A stretch of 64,000 nucleotides of DNA, taken from Steroidobacteraceae bacterium (GTDB lineage: Bacteria > Pseudomonadota > Gammaproteobacteria > Steroidobacterales > Steroidobacteraceae). Numbering within the stretch: position 1 is the first letter of the stretch; every line of letters starts with the position of its first letter. A model generated the notes under the pieces. That model was not told the origin of the DNA. It made no database searches and saw nothing but the letters and a program-made list of their open reading frames with translations. The position numbers were made by a program, and so were the translations under genes. The DNA is taken from contig JAHCAM010000002.1 of the NCBI GenBank assembly GCA_019634895.1, positions 1 to 64,000 of the forward strand. Direction: 5' to 3'. Shown here piece by piece: positions 49,480 through 59,708 of this stretch.

Positions 49480-49503
49480 GCGTCAGCAGACGGGAATCGG
49501 GTC

Positions 49504-50328
49504 ATGGCACTGAAGAAACTGAAGCCGACATCGCCGGGAACGCGCTTCCAGCTGCGTCCGGACCGCTCGCACCTGCACAAGGGCAAGCCGGTGCGCGCGC
49601 TGGTGGCCGGCCACAAGGCGACCGGCGGCCGCAACAACCTGGGCCGCCTGACCACCCGCCACAAGGGCGCCGGCCACAAGCACAACTACCGCCTGATCGA
49701 CTTCCGCCGCGACAAGGACGGCGTCGTCGCCAGGGTCGAGCGCCTCGAGTACGACCCGAACCGCTCGGCGTACATCGCGCTGCTGCTGTACCGCGACGGC
49801 GAGCGCCGCTACATCCTGGCGCCCAAGGGCGTCGCGGCGGGCGACGAGCTGCAGTCCGGCGCCGACTCGCCGATCCGCGCGGGCAACGCCATGCCGCTGC
49901 GGCACATCCCGGTCGGCTCGCTGGTGCACAACGTCGAGCTGAAGCCCGGCAAGGGCGGCCAGCTCGCGCGCGCGGCCGGCAATTCCGCGTCCTACTCCGG
50001 CCGCGAGGGCGGCAACGCGATCCTGCGCCTGAAGTCGGGCGAGACCCGCAAGGTCAGCGTCGAGTGCCGCGCCACCATCGGCGAGATCGGCAACGACGAG
50101 CACAACCTGCGTGTGTTCGGCAAGGCCGGCGCCAAGCGCTGGCGCGGCATCCGCCCGACGGTGCGCGGCGTGGTCATGAACCCCGTGGACCACCCGCACG
50201 GCGGCGGCGAGGGCCGCTCCGGGCAGGGCAATCCGCACCCCGTGTCGCCCTGGGGCCTGCACACCAAGGGCAAGAAGACGCGCAAGAACAAGCGGACCGA
50301 CGCATTCATCGTGCGTCGGCGCAAGTAA
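49504..50328 (+). CDS. rplB: 50S ribosomal protein L2
   Basis: A 274-residue L2, needed for subunit joining and peptidyl transfer. The OB-like domain has [19 protein letters not shown]. The SH3-like domain ends with [20 protein letters not shown], containing the conserved His near the peptidyl-transferase centre. The length equals the family norm. Confidence 0.98.
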   Translation: MALKKLKPTSPGTRFQLRPDRSHLHKGKPVRALVAGHKATGGRNNLGRLTTRHKGAGHKHNYRLIDFRRDKDGVVARVERLEYDPNRSAYIALLLYRDGERRYILAPKGVAAGDELQSGADSPIRAGNAMPLRHIPVGSLVHNVELKPGKGGQLARAAGNSASYSGREGGNAILRLKSGETRKVSVECRATIGEIGNDEHNLRVFGKAGAKRWRGIRPTVRGVVMNPVDHPHGGGEGRSGQGNPHPVSPWGLHTKGKKTRKNKRTDAFIVRRRK

Positions 50329-50340
50329 GGAGCGAGAGCG

Positions 50341-50631
50341 ATGTCGCGTTCCCTCAGGAAGGGCCCGTTCGTGGACCTGCACCTCGCGAAGAAGGTGCAG
50401 GCGGCCCGCGACAAGAACGACCGCCGGCCGATCAAGACCTGGTCGCGCCGCTCGATGATCCTGCCCGACATGGTCGGGCTCACGATCGCCGTGCACAACG
50501 GCCGCCAGCACGTGCCCGTGCTGGTGACCGAGAACATGGTCGGCCACAAGCTCGGCGAGTTCGCGCCGACGCGCATCTTCAAGAGCCACTCCTCGGCCAA
50601 GAAGGTCGAGACCGCGGCGGCGCCGGAGTAA
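50341..50631 (+). CDS. rpsS: 30S ribosomal protein S19
   Basis: A 96-residue S19 in the 30S head. [15 protein letters not shown] and [20 protein letters not shown] are diagnostic; [16 protein letters not shown] ends the core. Four bases after its stop-adjacent gap rplV begins, and AGGAG precedes its own start. Confidence 0.98.
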   Translation: MSRSLRKGPFVDLHLAKKVQAARDKNDRRPIKTWSRRSMILPDMVGLTIAVHNGRQHVPVLVTENMVGHKLGEFAPTRIFKSHSSAKKVETAAAPE

Positions 50632-50634
50632 GCC

Positions 50635-50973
50635 ATGCAGGTATCCGCCACTTTGCGCCACGCGCGCATCTCGCCGCAGAAGTGCCGCCTCGTCGCGGAC
50701 CTGGTGCGCGGCCAGCCGGTCGGCAAGGCGCTCGCCGTGCTGCAGTTCACGCCGAAGAAGGGCGCCAAGCTGGTGCGCAAGGTGCTCGAGTCCGCGATCG
50801 CCAACGCCGAGCACAACCACGAGGCCGACATCGACGCGCTGAAGGTCGCGCGCATCGAGGTGGACGCCGCGCCGGTGGCCAAGCGCTTCCACGCGCGCGC
50901 CAAGGGCCGCGGCAACAGGATCGTCAAGCGCAACAGCCACATCCGCGTGATCGTGGCGGACCGGGCGCGGTAA
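50635..50973 (+). CDS. rplV: 50S ribosomal protein L22
   Basis: A 112-residue L22, whose beta-hairpin lines the exit tunnel. [20 protein letters not shown] and the tail [16 protein letters not shown] are conserved. It begins 3 nt after rpsS. The GGGGACGGGA just after its stop serves as the rpsC ribosome site and is not part of the inverted-repeat family. Confidence 0.97.
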   Translation: MQVSATLRHARISPQKCRLVADLVRGQPVGKALAVLQFTPKKGAKLVRKVLESAIANAEHNHEADIDALKVARIEVDAAPVAKRFHARAKGRGNRIVKRNSHIRVIVADRAR

Positions 50974-50989
50974 GGGGACGGGAGAGCAC

Positions 50990-51721
50990 ATGGGCCAGAA
51001 GGTCAACCCGATCGGCATCCGGCTCGGCATCACGCGCGACTGGGCGTCGCGCTGGTACGCCGACACCAAGAGCTTCCCGTCGCACCTGCTGGGCGACTGG
51101 AAGGTGCGCGAGTTCCTGCGCCGGAAGCTCGCCGAGGCGTCGGTCAGCCGCATCCACATCGAGCGCGCCGCGCGCAAGGCCAACATCACCATCCACACCG
51201 CCCGGCCGGGCGTGGTGATCGGCCGCAAGGGCGAGGACATCGAGAAGCTGCGCATCGAGGTGGCGAAGCTGCTGAAGATGCCGGTCGCCGACGTGCGCCT
51301 GAACATCGCCGAGATCCGCAAGCCCGAACTCGACGCGACGCTGGTCGCCGAGAGCATCGCGCAGCAGATCGAGAAGCGCGTCATGTTCCGCCGCGCGATG
51401 AAGCGCGCGGTCACCAACACGATGCGCAGCGGCGCCCTGGGCGTGAAGGTGCGCATCGCCGGGCGCCTGAACGGTGCCGAGATCTCGCGTTCCGAGTGGA
51501 CGCGCGAGGGCCGCATCCCGCTGCATACCTTCCGCGCCGACATCGACTACGGCACCGCCGAGGCGCGCACCACCTACGGCGTCATCGGCGTCAAGGTCTG
51601 GGTGTTCAAGGGCGAAGTGTTCGGCAAGGAAGAGCAGGAGGCGGAGGCCGCGGACGCCGCCGCCGCCGCCGAGGCCGCCGCCGAGAAGGCAGCCGAGAAG
51701 CCGCAGGAGCAGCCGGCATGA
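50990..51721 (+). CDS. rpsC: 30S ribosomal protein S3
   Basis: A 243-residue S3 at the mRNA entry tunnel with helicase-like function. [20 protein letters not shown], the KH-domain [11 protein letters not shown] and the C-terminal [20 protein letters not shown] are conserved. The last 30 residues form a low-complexity Ala/Glu tail rich in AAAEAAAEK, longer than the E. coli tail. Its stop overlaps rplP. Confidence 0.97.
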   Translation: MGQKVNPIGIRLGITRDWASRWYADTKSFPSHLLGDWKVREFLRRKLAEASVSRIHIERAARKANITIHTARPGVVIGRKGEDIEKLRIEVAKLLKMPVADVRLNIAEIRKPELDATLVAESIAQQIEKRVMFRRAMKRAVTNTMRSGALGVKVRIAGRLNGAEISRSEWTREGRIPLHTFRADIDYGTAEARTTYGVIGVKVWVFKGEVFGKEEQEAEAADAAAAAEAAAEKAAEKPQEQPA

Positions 51722-52131
51722 TGCAGCCGAAGCGGACCAAGTACCGCAAGCAGTTCAAGGGCAACCTCTCCGGCAGCTCGCACCGCGGCAGCACGGTCGC
51801 GTTCGGCGACTTCGGCCTCAAGGCCGTGGACCGCGCGCGCATGACCGCGCGCGAGATCGAGGCGGCGCGCCGCGCGATGACGCGCTACGTGAAGCGCGGC
51901 GGCCAGATCTGGATCCGCGTGTTCCCGGACGTGCCGATCACGCAGAAGCCGCTCGAGGTGCGCATGGGCAGCGGCAAGGGCAACGTCGAGTACTGGGTCG
52001 CCAAGGTGACCCCGGGCAAGGTGCTGTTCGAGATCGAGGGCGTGCCGGAGGCGACGGCACGCGAGGCCTTCCGCCTGGCGGCGGCCAAGCTCTCGGTCGC
52101 GACCAGCTTCGTCAGGCGGCAGGTGCGCTGA
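51718..52131 (+). CDS. rplP: 50S ribosomal protein L16
   Basis: A 137-residue L16 near the A-site tRNA elbow. It begins [15 protein letters not shown] (family norm MLQPKRT), and [19 protein letters not shown] is conserved. The conserved arginine hydroxylated by RoxA in E. coli (Arg81) would lie near RMGSGKG. The first ATG overlaps the rpsC stop; the second ATG directly after is the alternative. Confidence 0.97.
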   Translation: MMQPKRTKYRKQFKGNLSGSSHRGSTVAFGDFGLKAVDRARMTAREIEAARRAMTRYVKRGGQIWIRVFPDVPITQKPLEVRMGSGKGNVEYWVAKVTPGKVLFEIEGVPEATAREAFRLAAAKLSVATSFVRRQVR

Positions 52132-52331
52132 TGGGCAACGCAGTCACGGAAATCCGCAAGAAGGACGCGGCGGCGCTCGCCGACGAGCTCAGGGCGCTGC
52201 GCAAGGAGCAGTTCAAGCTGCGCATGTCGGCGGCCAGCGGCCAGCCGGCGCGCCCGGACCAGCACGGCAAGGTCCGCCGCAACATCGCGCGGGTGAAGAC
52301 CGTGCTGAGAGAACGCAGGAGCGCGAAATGA
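52131..52331 (+). CDS. rpmC: 50S ribosomal protein L29
   Basis: A 66-residue two-helix protein at the tunnel exit. [18 protein letters not shown] and [15 protein letters not shown] are typical. The start overlaps the rplP stop by one base (TGATG) and its stop overlaps the rpsQ ATG, so three genes are translationally chained. Confidence 0.96.
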   Translation: MGNAVTEIRKKDAAALADELRALRKEQFKLRMSAASGQPARPDQHGKVRRNIARVKTVLRERRSAK

Positions 52332-52582
52332 GCGAGGCGAAGACGCTGACCGGAACCGTGGTCAGCAGCAAGATGGACAAGACGGTGGCGGTCGCGGTCG
52401 AGCGGCTCGTGAAGCACCCCACCTACGGCAAGTACGTGCGGCGGACCACGAAGCTGCTGGCGCACGACGCGAACAACGAGTGCCGCGAGGGCGACACGGT
52501 GGCGATCGCCGAGTGCCGCCCGCTGTCGCGGCACAAGTCCTGGAAGCTGGTGCGCGTGATCGAGCGCGCGCCCGCCGAATGA
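52328..52582 (+). CDS. rpsQ: 30S ribosomal protein S17
   Basis: An 84-residue OB-fold protein and primary 16S binder. [20 protein letters not shown], then [18 protein letters not shown] and [18 protein letters not shown] are conserved. The start is the ATG overlapping the rpmC stop. Confidence 0.97.
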   Translation: MSEAKTLTGTVVSSKMDKTVAVAVERLVKHPTYGKYVRRTTKLLAHDANNECREGDTVAIAECRPLSRHKSWKLVRVIERAPAE

Positions 52583-52604
52583 CGGGCGCCGGGAGGTTCC
52601 TCCG

Positions 52605-52973
52605 ATGATCCAGCTCAGGACTCGCTTGCAGGCGGCGGACAACTCCGGCGCGCGCGAGCTGATGTGCATCAAGGTCATGGGCGGCACGCGCCGCCGTTAC
52701 GCCGGCGTGGGCGACGTGATCAAGGTCAGCATCAAGGACGCGATCCCGCGCGGCAAGGTCAAGAAGGGCGAGGTCTACGACGCGGTGGTCGTGCGCACCC
52801 GCCACGGCGTGCGCCGCGGCGACGGCTCGCTGATCCGCTTCGACGGCAACGCCGCCGTGCTGCTGACGCCGAAGCTCGAGCCGATCGGCACCCGCATCTT
52901 CGGGCCGGTGACGCGCGAGCTGCGCACGGTGCAGTTCATGAAGATCATCTCGCTGGCGCCGGAGGTCCTGTGA
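52605..52973 (+). CDS. rplN: 50S ribosomal protein L14
   Basis: A 122-residue L14, which forms an intersubunit bridge and is the target of the silencing factor Rsf[21 protein letters not shown] and [13 protein letters not shown] are diagnostic; the full length is present. Its stop overlaps the GTG start of rplX. Confidence 0.98.
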   Translation: MIQLRTRLQAADNSGARELMCIKVMGGTRRRYAGVGDVIKVSIKDAIPRGKVKKGEVYDAVVVRTRHGVRRGDGSLIRFDGNAAVLLTPKLEPIGTRIFGPVTRELRTVQFMKIISLAPEVL

Positions 52974-53287
52974 GGAAGATCCGCAAGGGCGACACCGTCG
53001 TGGTGACGGCGGGCAAGGACAAGGGCAGGACCGGGACGGTCGTGGCCGTGCAGGCCGACGGCCGCGTGCTGGTCGAGGGCGTCAACATGGTCAAGAAGCA
53101 CCAGAAGCCGAACCCGGCGCGCGGCGTGCAGAGCGGCATCGTCCAGAAGGAAGCGCCGCTGGCCGCCTCCAACGTGGCGCTGCTGAACCCGGCGACCAGG
53201 AAGGCCGACCGCGTCGGCGTGAAGACCCTCGCGGACGGCCGCAAGGTGCGCGTCTTCAAGTCGAACGGCGAGCTGGTGGACGCGTGA
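52970..53287 (+). CDS. rplX: 50S ribosomal protein L24
   Basis: A 105-residue assembly-initiator protein. The KOW motif [19 protein letters not shown] and [20 protein letters not shown] are conserved. The start is a GTG in GTGA, overlapping the rplN stop; no other start lies before the KOW motif. Confidence 0.97.
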   Translation: MRKIRKGDTVVVTAGKDKGRTGTVVAVQADGRVLVEGVNMVKKHQKPNPARGVQSGIVQKEAPLAASNVALLNPATRKADRVGVKTLADGRKVRVFKSNGELVDA

Positions 53288-53304
53288 CAATGGAGACCGG
53301 AGCG

Positions 53305-53853
53305 ATGATCGAGAAGGCCAGGCTGCAGAAGCACTACCGCGAGGTCGTGAGGCCGAAGCTCCGCTCGGAGCTCGGGCTCAAGACCGACATGCAGGTGCCG
53401 CGCATCACCAAGATCACCGTCAACATGGGCGTCGGCGAGGCCGTGGCCGACAAGAAGGTCATGGACGCGGCGACCGCGGACCTGGCGAAGATCACGGGCC
53501 AGAAGCCGGCCGTGCGCAAGTCGAAGAAGTCGGTCGCGACCTTCAAGATCCGCGAAGGCCTCCCGGTCGGCTGCATGGTCACGCTGCGGGGCGCCCGCAT
53601 GTACGAGTTCCTGGACCGGCTGATCAACGTCGCGATGCCGCGCATCCGCGACTTCCGCGGCGTCAACCCGCGCTCGTTCGACGGCCAGGGCAACTACAGC
53701 TTCGGGGTGAAGGAACAGATCATCTTCCCCGAGATCGCGTACGACCAGATCGACCAGGTGCGCGGCATGGACATCACGATCACGACGACCGCGGGCGACG
53801 ACAGGTCGGGGCGCGCCCTGCTCGATGCGTTCAATTTCCCGTTCAGGAAGTGA
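53305..53853 (+). CDS. rplE: 50S ribosomal protein L5
   Basis: A 182-residue 5S-rRNA-binding protein. [38 protein letters not shown] and [15 protein letters not shown] are conserved. The frame is open from a GTG at 53284 that overlaps the rplX stop. The ATG at 53305 has GGAG 9 nt upstream and gives a length close to the usual 179, so I prefer it. Confidence 0.96.
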   Translation: MIEKARLQKHYREVVRPKLRSELGLKTDMQVPRITKITVNMGVGEAVADKKVMDAATADLAKITGQKPAVRKSKKSVATFKIREGLPVGCMVTLRGARMYEFLDRLINVAMPRIRDFRGVNPRSFDGQGNYSFGVKEQIIFPEIAYDQIDQVRGMDITITTTAGDDRSGRALLDAFNFPFRK

Positions 53854-53856
53854 CCG

Positions 53857-54162
53857 ATGGCGAAGACCAGCATGATCGAGCGCGAGAAGCGCCGCGCGAA
53901 GAAGGTGAAGAAGTTCGCCGCCAGGCGCGCGGAGCTCAAGGAGCAGGTCCGCGACCCGAAGGCCTCTCCGGAGGACCGCATGGCCGCGATCGAGAAGCTG
54001 CAGAAGCTGCCGCGGGACGCGAGCCCGATCCGCCAGCGCAGCCGCTGCGCGATCACCGGCCGCTCGCGCGGCAACTACAGCAAGTTCGGCCTCGGGCGCG
54101 TGAAGCTGCGCGAGGCGACGATGCGCGGCGACGTGCCGGGCCTGCGCAAGGCGAGCTGGTGA
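53857..54162 (+). CDS. rpsN: 30S ribosomal protein S14 (zinc-free type)
   Basis: A 101-residue S14 of the long form without the CxxC zinc ribbon. [20 protein letters not shown] and the C-terminal [18 protein letters not shown] are typical. It lies 3 nt after rplE and is needed to complete the 30S head. Confidence 0.97.
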   Translation: MAKTSMIEREKRRAKKVKKFAARRAELKEQVRDPKASPEDRMAAIEKLQKLPRDASPIRQRSRCAITGRSRGNYSKFGLGRVKLREATMRGDVPGLRKASW

Positions 54163-54175
54163 GGAGAAGCACGAG

Positions 54176-54571
54176 ATGAGCATGAACGACCCGATCGCGG
54201 ACCTGCTGACGCGCATCCGCAACGGCCAGGCCGCCGGCAAGCCGGAGGTGTCCGTGCAGTCCTCGCGCGTGAAGGAAGCCATCGTCCGCGTGCTGAAGGA
54301 CGAGGGCTACATCGCGGACTACGCCGTGCGCCGCGACGGCGCGCGCGCGACGCTCTCCGTGGCCCTCAAGTACCACCAGGGCAGGCCGGTCATCGAGCGC
54401 CTCGAGCGGGTGTCGCGGCCGGGGCTGCGCGCCTACCGCCCGAAGGACAAGCTGCCGAAGGTGCTGGGCGGCCTCGGCATCGCGATCGTGTCGACGCCGG
54501 CCGGCGTCATGACCGATCGCGAAGCGCGCCGCGTCGGGCAGGGCGGCGAAGTGCTCTGCGTCGTGGCCTGA
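54176..54571 (+). CDS. rpsH: 30S ribosomal protein S8
   Basis: A 131-residue S8, primary binder of 16S helix 21 and the spc-operon repressor in E. coli. [20 protein letters not shown] and [20 protein letters not shown] are conserved. The start at 54176 has GAGGAG 9 nt upstream; an ATG two codons later is also possible. Confidence 0.97.
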   Translation: MSMNDPIADLLTRIRNGQAAGKPEVSVQSSRVKEAIVRVLKDEGYIADYAVRRDGARATLSVALKYHQGRPVIERLERVSRPGLRAYRPKDKLPKVLGGLGIAIVSTPAGVMTDREARRVGQGGEVLCVVA

Positions 54572-54581
54572 GGATACGACC

Positions 54582-55121
54582 ATGTCGAGAATCGCCAAGA
54601 TGCCGGTGAAGCTGCCGCAGGGCGTGCAGGCCACGGTCGCCGCCGGCACGGTGACGGTGAAGGGCGCGAAGGGCGCGCTGACGCTCAAGCTCACGGAAGG
54701 CGTCGCCATCCGGCAGCAGGACCAGCAGCTCTCGGTCGACATCGCCGACGGCAAGGCCACGGCCGAGAGGATCGCGGCGGCGGGTGCCGCCCGCGCCAAC
54801 CTCGCCAACATGGTCACCGGGGTCACCCGGGGCTTCGAGCGCAAGCTCGAGCTGGTGGGCGTCGGCTACCGCGCCGCGGTGCAGGGCAGGAACCTGAACC
54901 TCACGCTCGGCTTTTCGCACCCGGTCAGCTACCCGGTGCCCGAAGGCATCTCGATCGAGACGCCGTCGCAGACCGAGATCGTGATCAAGGGCATGGACCG
55001 GCAGAAGGTCGGGCAGGTCGCGGCGGAGATCCGCGGCTACCGGCCGCCCGAGCCGTACAAGGGCAAGGGCGTGCGCCTCGCCGGCGAGAAGATCGTGTTG
55101 AAGGAAGGCAAGAAGAAGTAA
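54582..55121 (+). CDS. rplF: 50S ribosomal protein L6
   Basis: A 179-residue two-domain protein near the sarcin-ricin loop. [33 protein letters not shown] and the C-terminal [20 protein letters not shown] are conserved. Usual length. It is followed 4 nt later by rplR. Confidence 0.97.
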   Translation: MSRIAKMPVKLPQGVQATVAAGTVTVKGAKGALTLKLTEGVAIRQQDQQLSVDIADGKATAERIAAAGAARANLANMVTGVTRGFERKLELVGVGYRAAVQGRNLNLTLGFSHPVSYPVPEGISIETPSQTEIVIKGMDRQKVGQVAAEIRGYRPPEPYKGKGVRLAGEKIVLKEGKKK

Positions 55122-55125
55122 GGCC

Positions 55126-55488
55126 ATGGCACAGCTCACCAAGAAGGACCGGCGCCTGCGGCGCGCGACCCGCGCCCGCGCCAAGATCCGCGAGAAGGCC
55201 GAGGCGCGCCTCACGGTGCACCGCACGCCCCGGCACATCTATGCCCAGGTGACGACGCCGGACGGTGCGAAAGTGCTGGCCGCCGCCTCGACCGTGCAGG
55301 AAGCGGTCGCCGCGGGCCTGAAAGGCACGGGCAATGCCGCCGCCGCGGCCGCGGTCGGCCGCGCCATCGCCGAGCGCGCCAGGGCCGCCGGCATCGAGGC
55401 GGTCGCCTTCGACCGTTCGGGATTCCGCTACCACGGGCGCGTGAAGGCGCTCGCCGAGGCCGCGCGCGAAGCCGGCCTCAAGTTCTGA
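55126..55488 (+). CDS. rplR: 50S ribosomal protein L18
   Basis: A 120-residue 5S-rRNA-binding protein. [35 protein letters not shown] and [20 protein letters not shown] are typical. The basic N-terminal arm [13 protein letters not shown] contacts rRNA. Confidence 0.97.
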   Translation: MAQLTKKDRRLRRATRARAKIREKAEARLTVHRTPRHIYAQVTTPDGAKVLAAASTVQEAVAAGLKGTGNAAAAAAVGRAIAERARAAGIEAVAFDRSGFRYHGRVKALAEAAREAGLKF

Positions 55489-55503
55489 CCCGGAGAAGAC
55501 GAG

Positions 55504-56010
55504 ATGGCACGTGTCGAAAGATCGCAGTCGGGCGACGACCTGATCGAGAAGCTGGTCGCCGTCAACCGCACCGCCAAGGTCGTCAAGGGCGGCCGGCAGT
55601 TCGGATTCACGGCGCTGACGGTGGTCGGCGACGGCGCCGGCCGCGTCGGCTTCGGCTACGGCAAGGCGCGCGAGGTGCCGGTCGCCATCTCCAAGGCGAT
55701 GCAGCAGGCGCGCAAGAACATGACCAGCGTCCCGCTGTCGCGCGAGACGCTGCACTATGCGGTGCAGGGCCGCCACGGCACGACGCGCGTCTACATGCAG
55801 CCGGCCTCGGACGGCACCGGCGTGATCGCCGGCGGCGGCATGCGCGCGGTGTTCGAGTGCGCCGGCGTGCGCAACGTGCTGGCGAAGAGCTACGGCTCGC
55901 GCAACCCGATCAACGTGGTGCGCGCGACCTTCAACGCGTTCTCGCGCATGGCCGCGCCGGAACGGATCGCGGCCAAGCGCGGCAAGTCACTGCAAGAGAT
56001 CACGGGCTGA
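55504..56010 (+). CDS. rpsE: 30S ribosomal protein S5
   Basis: A 168-residue S5 important for decoding fidelity and the mRNA entry site. [20 protein letters not shown] is the double-stranded-RNA-binding region, where spectinomycin-resistance changes occur. [17 protein letters not shown] and [18 protein letters not shown] are conserved. Confidence 0.97.
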   Translation: MARVERSQSGDDLIEKLVAVNRTAKVVKGGRQFGFTALTVVGDGAGRVGFGYGKAREVPVAISKAMQQARKNMTSVPLSRETLHYAVQGRHGTTRVYMQPASDGTGVIAGGGMRAVFECAGVRNVLAKSYGSRNPINVVRATFNAFSRMAAPERIAAKRGKSLQEITG

Positions 56011-56015
56011 GGAAC

Positions 56016-56201
56016 ATGAGCCAGTCAAAGATCAAGGTGACCCTGACGAACAGCGTGCACGGGCAGCTGCGGAACATCCGCGCCTCGGTGTACGGCCTCG
56101 GGCTGCGCCGCATCCGCGATTCGCGCGTGGTGCAGGACACGCCGCAGGTGCGCGGCATGATCAACGCCGCGAAGCACCTGCTCGCGGTCGAGAAGGCCTG
56201 A
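56016..56201 (+). CDS. rpmD: 50S ribosomal protein L30
   Basis: A 61-residue protein. [40 protein letters not shown] and [12 protein letters not shown] give the full fold. GAGGA lies just before the ATG at 56016. It sits between rpsE and rplO as in other gammaproteobacteria. Confidence 0.96.
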   Translation: MSQSKIKVTLTNSVHGQLRNIRASVYGLGLRRIRDSRVVQDTPQVRGMINAAKHLLAVEKA

Positions 56202-56214
56202 AGGAGCGATGGCG

Positions 56215-56652
56215 ATGCGACTGAACGAACTCAAGCCGGCCCCGGGCAGCAAGCGCCCGCGCCTGCGCGTCGGACGCGGTGCGTCGGCGGGGCAGGGCAA
56301 GACCTGCGGCAAGGGCGGCAAGGGCCAGAAGGCGCGCAAGGGCGGCTACCACAAGGTCGGCTTCGAGGGCGGCCAGGTGCCGCTGCAGCGCCGGCTGCCG
56401 AAGGTCGGCTTCCGCTCGGCGATCCGGGCGACCCGCGCCGAGGTCACGCTCAGCGACCTCGCCAGGGTGAAGTCGGACCTCGTCGACCTCAAGGCGCTGA
56501 TCGAGGCCTCCGTGGTGCCGCTCGCGACCGAGCGCGCCAAGGTGATCCTGTCGGGCGAGATCGGCCGCGCGGTCACGCTCAAGGGCCCGGCCGTCGTCGC
56601 CACCCGGGGCGCGCGCGCGGCCATCGAGAAGGCGGGCGGGAAGATCGACTGA
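56215..56652 (+). CDS. rplO: 50S ribosomal protein L15
   Basis: A 145-residue late-assembly protein. [20 protein letters not shown], then [19 protein letters not shown] and [15 protein letters not shown] are conserved. AAGGAG 8 nt upstream supports the ATG at 56215, matching the E. coli start; the ATG two codons earlier is too close to that site. Its TGA overlaps the secY ATG. Confidence 0.97.
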   Translation: MRLNELKPAPGSKRPRLRVGRGASAGQGKTCGKGGKGQKARKGGYHKVGFEGGQVPLQRRLPKVGFRSAIRATRAEVTLSDLARVKSDLVDLKALIEASVVPLATERAKVILSGEIGRAVTLKGPAVVATRGARAAIEKAGGKID

Positions 56653-57995
56653 TGGCGACGACGGCAGGCAACGCGGCGGTCGCGCTCGGCGAAGTCACGC
56701 GCTACGCCGAGATGCGCCATCGCCTGTTCTTCCTGCTGGGGGCGCTGGTCGTCTACCGGATCGGCACCTTCGTGCCGGTGCCCGGCATCGATCCGGTCGC
56801 GCTCGCGCGCCTGTTCGAGAGCCAGGAGGGCACCATCCTCGGGCTGTTCAACATGTTCTCGGGCGGCGCGCTGGAGCGCCTGTCGATCTTCGCGATGGGC
56901 GTCATGCCCTACATCTCGGCGTCCATCATCATGCAGATGATGGCGGTGGTGGTGCCGTCCATGGCCGCCATCAAGAAGGAGGGCGAGTCCGGCCGGCGCA
57001 AGATCACGCAGTGGACGCGCTACTTCACGGTCATCCTGGCGGCGTTCCAGGGCTTCGCCGCGGCGACCGCGTTCCAGAACCAGGGCGTGGTCATCACCCC
57101 GGGGTTCTTCGAGTTCACGCTGCCGGCGGTGCTGACGCTGACCGCCGGCACGATGTTCCTGATGTGGCTCGGCGAGCAGATCACCGAGCGCGGCATCGGC
57201 AACGGCATCTCGATGCTGATCCTCGCCGGCATCATCTCCGGCCTGCCGTCCGCGATCGGCGGCACCTTCCAGCAGGTCGGCAGCGGCGAGATGAACCCCG
57301 CGTTCGCGATCATCCTGCTGCTGCTGATCGGCGCGGTGACCGCCTTCTGCGTGTTCGTCGAGAGCGGCCAGCGCCGCATCCCGGTCAACTACGCCAAGCG
57401 CCAGGTCGGCCGCCGCATGTACGCGGGCCAGACCAGCCACCTGCCGTTCAAGCTCAACATGGCGGGCGTGATCCCGGCGATCTTCGCCTCCTCGCTGCTG
57501 CTGTTCCCGGCGACGCTCGCCTCGTTCTTCGGCACCGGCGAGGCCGGCACCTGGCTGCAGACGATCTCCGCGGCGCTCGGCTGGGGCCAGCCGCTGCACC
57601 TGTTCATCTACGGCGGCCTGATCGTGTTCTTCTGCTTCTTCTACACGGCGCTGGTGTTCAACTCGCGCGAGACCGCGGAGAACCTGAAGAAGGGCGGCGC
57701 GTTCATCCCGGGCATCCGGCCCGGGCAGCAGACCGGCGAGTACATCGACAAGGTGCTGACCCGCCTGACCGTCTGGGGCGCCGCGTACGTCGCCGGCGTC
57801 TGCCTGCTGCCGGAGATCCTGATGTCCTATGGCCGCGTGCCGTTCTACTTCGGCGGCACCTCGCTGCTGATCATGGTGGTCGTGACCATGGACTTCGTGG
57901 CCCAGCTGAATGCGCACATGATGTCGCACCAGTACGAGGGCCTGATGAAGAAGGCCAACCTGCGCGGCTTCGGCCGCGGCGGAGTGCCGCGCTGA
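56652..57995 (+). CDS. secY: Preprotein translocase channel subunit SecY
   Basis: A 447-residue channel with ten transmembrane helices. Typical parts are [13 protein letters not shown] after helix 1, [20 protein letters not shown] with the plug region, [32 protein letters not shown] and [15 protein letters not shown]. It forms the protein-conducting pore with SecE and SecG. The start overlaps the rplO stop by one base, and rpmJ follows 22 nt later. Confidence 0.98.
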   Translation: MATTAGNAAVALGEVTRYAEMRHRLFFLLGALVVYRIGTFVPVPGIDPVALARLFESQEGTILGLFNMFSGGALERLSIFAMGVMPYISASIIMQMMAVVVPSMAAIKKEGESGRRKITQWTRYFTVILAAFQGFAAATAFQNQGVVITPGFFEFTLPAVLTLTAGTMFLMWLGEQITERGIGNGISMLILAGIISGLPSAIGGTFQQVGSGEMNPAFAIILLLLIGAVTAFCVFVESGQRRIPVNYAKRQVGRRMYAGQTSHLPFKLNMAGVIPAIFASSLLLFPATLASFFGTGEAGTWLQTISAALGWGQPLHLFIYGGLIVFFCFFYTALVFNSRETAENLKKGGAFIPGIRPGQQTGEYIDKVLTRLTVWGAAYVAGVCLLPEILMSYGRVPFYFGGTSLLIMVVVTMDFVAQLNAHMMSHQYEGLMKKANLRGFGRGGVPR

Positions 57996-58017
57996 GCGCG
58001 CGGGGAGAGGGTTCGTC

Positions 58018-58134
58018 ATGAAGGTACGTCCATCGGTCAGGAAGATCTGCAAGAACTGCAAGATCGTGCGGCGCAAGGGCGTGGTGCGGGTCATCTGCTC
58101 GTCGGATGCGCGCCACAAGCAGCGCCAGGGCTGA
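58018..58134 (+). CDS. rpmJ: 50S ribosomal protein L36 (zinc-binding form)
   Basis: A 38-residue protein. [20 protein letters not shown] begins it. The zinc ligands are Cys11, Cys14, Cys27 and His33, so it is the zinc-containing C+ paralogue, the form replaced under zinc starvation in some bacteria. The ATG lies 22 nt after secY with GGGAGAGG upstream. infA is not present here. Confidence 0.96.
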   Translation: MKVRPSVRKICKNCKIVRRKGVVRVICSSDARHKQRQG

Positions 58135-58154
58135 GTCGCAGAGCCTTGAAGACC

Positions 58155-58183
58155 TTGAGGAAAACTGCTTTTTCACGTATGCT
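58155..58183 (+). promoter_or_regulatory. Putative promoter of the alpha operon (rpsM)
   Basis: TTGAGG (58155-58160), a 17-nt spacer and TATGCT (58178-58183). The expected start near 58190 leaves a leader of about 26 nt. The short stem CCGCG/CGCGG follows the -10. E. coli also has a promoter before rpsM. Confidence 0.5.
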
Positions 58184-58215
58184 GCCGCGTTTCCCGCGGC
58201 TCGGGGGCTAGTCGC

Positions 58216-58596
58216 ATGGCGCGCATCGCCGGCATCAACATTCCGGTCAACAAGCACATCGGCATCGGGCTGACGCACGTCTACGGCATCGGCCGCTCGC
58301 GCGCGCTCGCGGTGTGCAAGGCGGCGGGCGTGCAGCCTTCGACGAAGGTGCGCGACCTGACCGAGCCCGAGGTCAACGCATTGCGCGCGCAGGTGACGCG
58401 CTTCCTGGTCGAGGGCGACCTGCGCCGCGAGAACGCCATGAGCCTCAAGCGGCTGATGGACCTCGGCTGCTACCGCGGCATCCGCCACCGCAAGGGCCTG
58501 CCGGCGCGCGGCCAGCGCACGCGCACCAATGCGCGCACGCGCAAGGGCCCGCGCCGCGCGGCGATCAAGACCAACGTCCAGGCCGGCAAGGCCTGA
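58216..58596 (+). CDS. rpsM: 30S ribosomal protein S13
   Basis: A 126-residue S13 of the 30S head, contacting P-site tRNA and forming bridge B1. [40 protein letters not shown] and a basic tail ending KTNVQAGKA are conserved. First gene of the alpha operon, 81 nt after rpmJ. Confidence 0.97.
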   Translation: MARIAGINIPVNKHIGIGLTHVYGIGRSRALAVCKAAGVQPSTKVRDLTEPEVNALRAQVTRFLVEGDLRRENAMSLKRLMDLGCYRGIRHRKGLPARGQRTRTNARTRKGPRRAAIKTNVQAGKA

Positions 58597-58610
58597 GTCG
58601 AGGGACCGGA

Positions 58611-59063
58611 ATGAGCGAACAGAAAGCGGATACCAGGCCCGAAGCGAAGGCCGACGCCTCCGAGCAGAAGCCGGGCGCGCCGGCCGCCGCCAAGGCGCGC
58701 AAGAAGGCCAAGCGCCAGGTGTCGGACGGCGTGGCGTACATCCACGCCTCGTTCAACAACACCATCGTCACGATCACCGACCGGCAGGGCAACACGCTGT
58801 CGTGGGCGACTTCCGGCGGCTCCGGCTTCCGCGGCTCGCGCAAGAGCACGCCGTTCGCCGCGCAGGTCGCGGCGGAAAAGGCGGGCGTCGCCGCGCAGGA
58901 GCACGGGCTGCGCACCGTCGAGGTGCGCGTGCGCGGACCCGGACCGGGCCGCGAGTCCGCGGTGCGCGCGCTGAACGCCTGCGGCCTCAAGGTCACGAGC
59001 ATCGAAGACGTGACGCCCATCCCGCACAACGGCTGCCGCCCGCCCAAGAAGCGGCGCGTCTGA
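58611..59063 (+). CDS. rpsK: 30S ribosomal protein S11, with N-terminal extension
   Basis: A 150-residue S11; the usual length is near 129. The first 36 residues are a charged, Ala/Lys/Glu-rich extension (including [19 protein letters not shown]). The core is normal: [36 protein letters not shown] and the C-terminal [19 protein letters not shown]11 lines the mRNA exit platform. The ATG at 58611 has GGGACCGGA upstream; no start lies closer to the core. Confidence 0.95.
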   Translation: MSEQKADTRPEAKADASEQKPGAPAAAKARKKAKRQVSDGVAYIHASFNNTIVTITDRQGNTLSWATSGGSGFRGSRKSTPFAAQVAAEKAGVAAQEHGLRTVEVRVRGPGPGRESAVRALNACGLKVTSIEDVTPIPHNGCRPPKKRRV

Positions 59064-59073
59064 GACAGGAACC

Positions 59074-59697
59074 ATGGCCAGATACCTCGGACCCAAGTGC
59101 AAGCTCTCGCGCCGCGAGGGCACCGACCTGCTGCTGAAGAGCGGCATCAAGCCGCTCGAGAGCAAGTGCAAGCTCGAGGTGCCGCCCGGCGGCATCAAGG
59201 GCGAGCGCCGTACGCGCCTGTCCGGCTACGGCATCCAGCTGCGCGAGAAGCAGAAGCTGCGCCGAATGTACGGCGTGCTCGAGCGCCAGTTCCGCAACTA
59301 CTACACCAAGGCCGCGGGCCGGCCGGGGTCCACCGGCGAGAACCTGCTGCGCTTCCTGGAGTCGCGCCTGGACAACGTCGTGTACCGGATGGGCTTCGCC
59401 GCGACCCGCGCCGAGGCGCGCCAGCTGGTGTCGCACAAGGCGATCGAGGTCAACGGCGAGACGGTCAACGTGCCTTCCTACCAGTGCGCGGCCGGCGACG
59501 TCGTCAGCGTGCGCGAGAAGTCGCGTGCGCAGGCGCGCATCGCCGCGGCGCTCGCGATCGCCACCCAGGTCGGCCTGCCCGAGTGGGTCGACGTCGACGA
59601 CAAGAAATTCACCGGCACGCTGAAGGCGCTGCCGGACCGTGACCAGATCCTCCCGGACATCAACGAGAACCTGGTCGTCGAGCTGTATTCGAAGTAA
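59074..59697 (+). CDS. rpsD: 30S ribosomal protein S4
   Basis: A 207-residue primary 16S binder, Nus-like antitermination factor and alpha-operon repressor in E. coli. [40 protein letters not shown] and the S4 RNA-binding motif ([19 protein letters not shown]) are conserved. Two cysteines in the N-terminal domain are kept but not the full zinc set. Confidence 0.97.
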   Translation: MARYLGPKCKLSRREGTDLLLKSGIKPLESKCKLEVPPGGIKGERRTRLSGYGIQLREKQKLRRMYGVLERQFRNYYTKAAGRPGSTGENLLRFLESRLDNVVYRMGFAATRAEARQLVSHKAIEVNGETVNVPSYQCAAGDVVSVREKSRAQARIAAALAIATQVGLPEWVDVDDKKFTGTLKALPDRDQILPDINENLVVELYSK

Positions 59698-59708
59698 AGG
59701 TGACGTCC

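Noticed and set aside
50971..50989. GGGGACGGGA after rplV as a fourth member of the GGGGAC repeat family
   Set aside because: There is no pairing right arm; it is simply the ribosome-binding region of rpsC.
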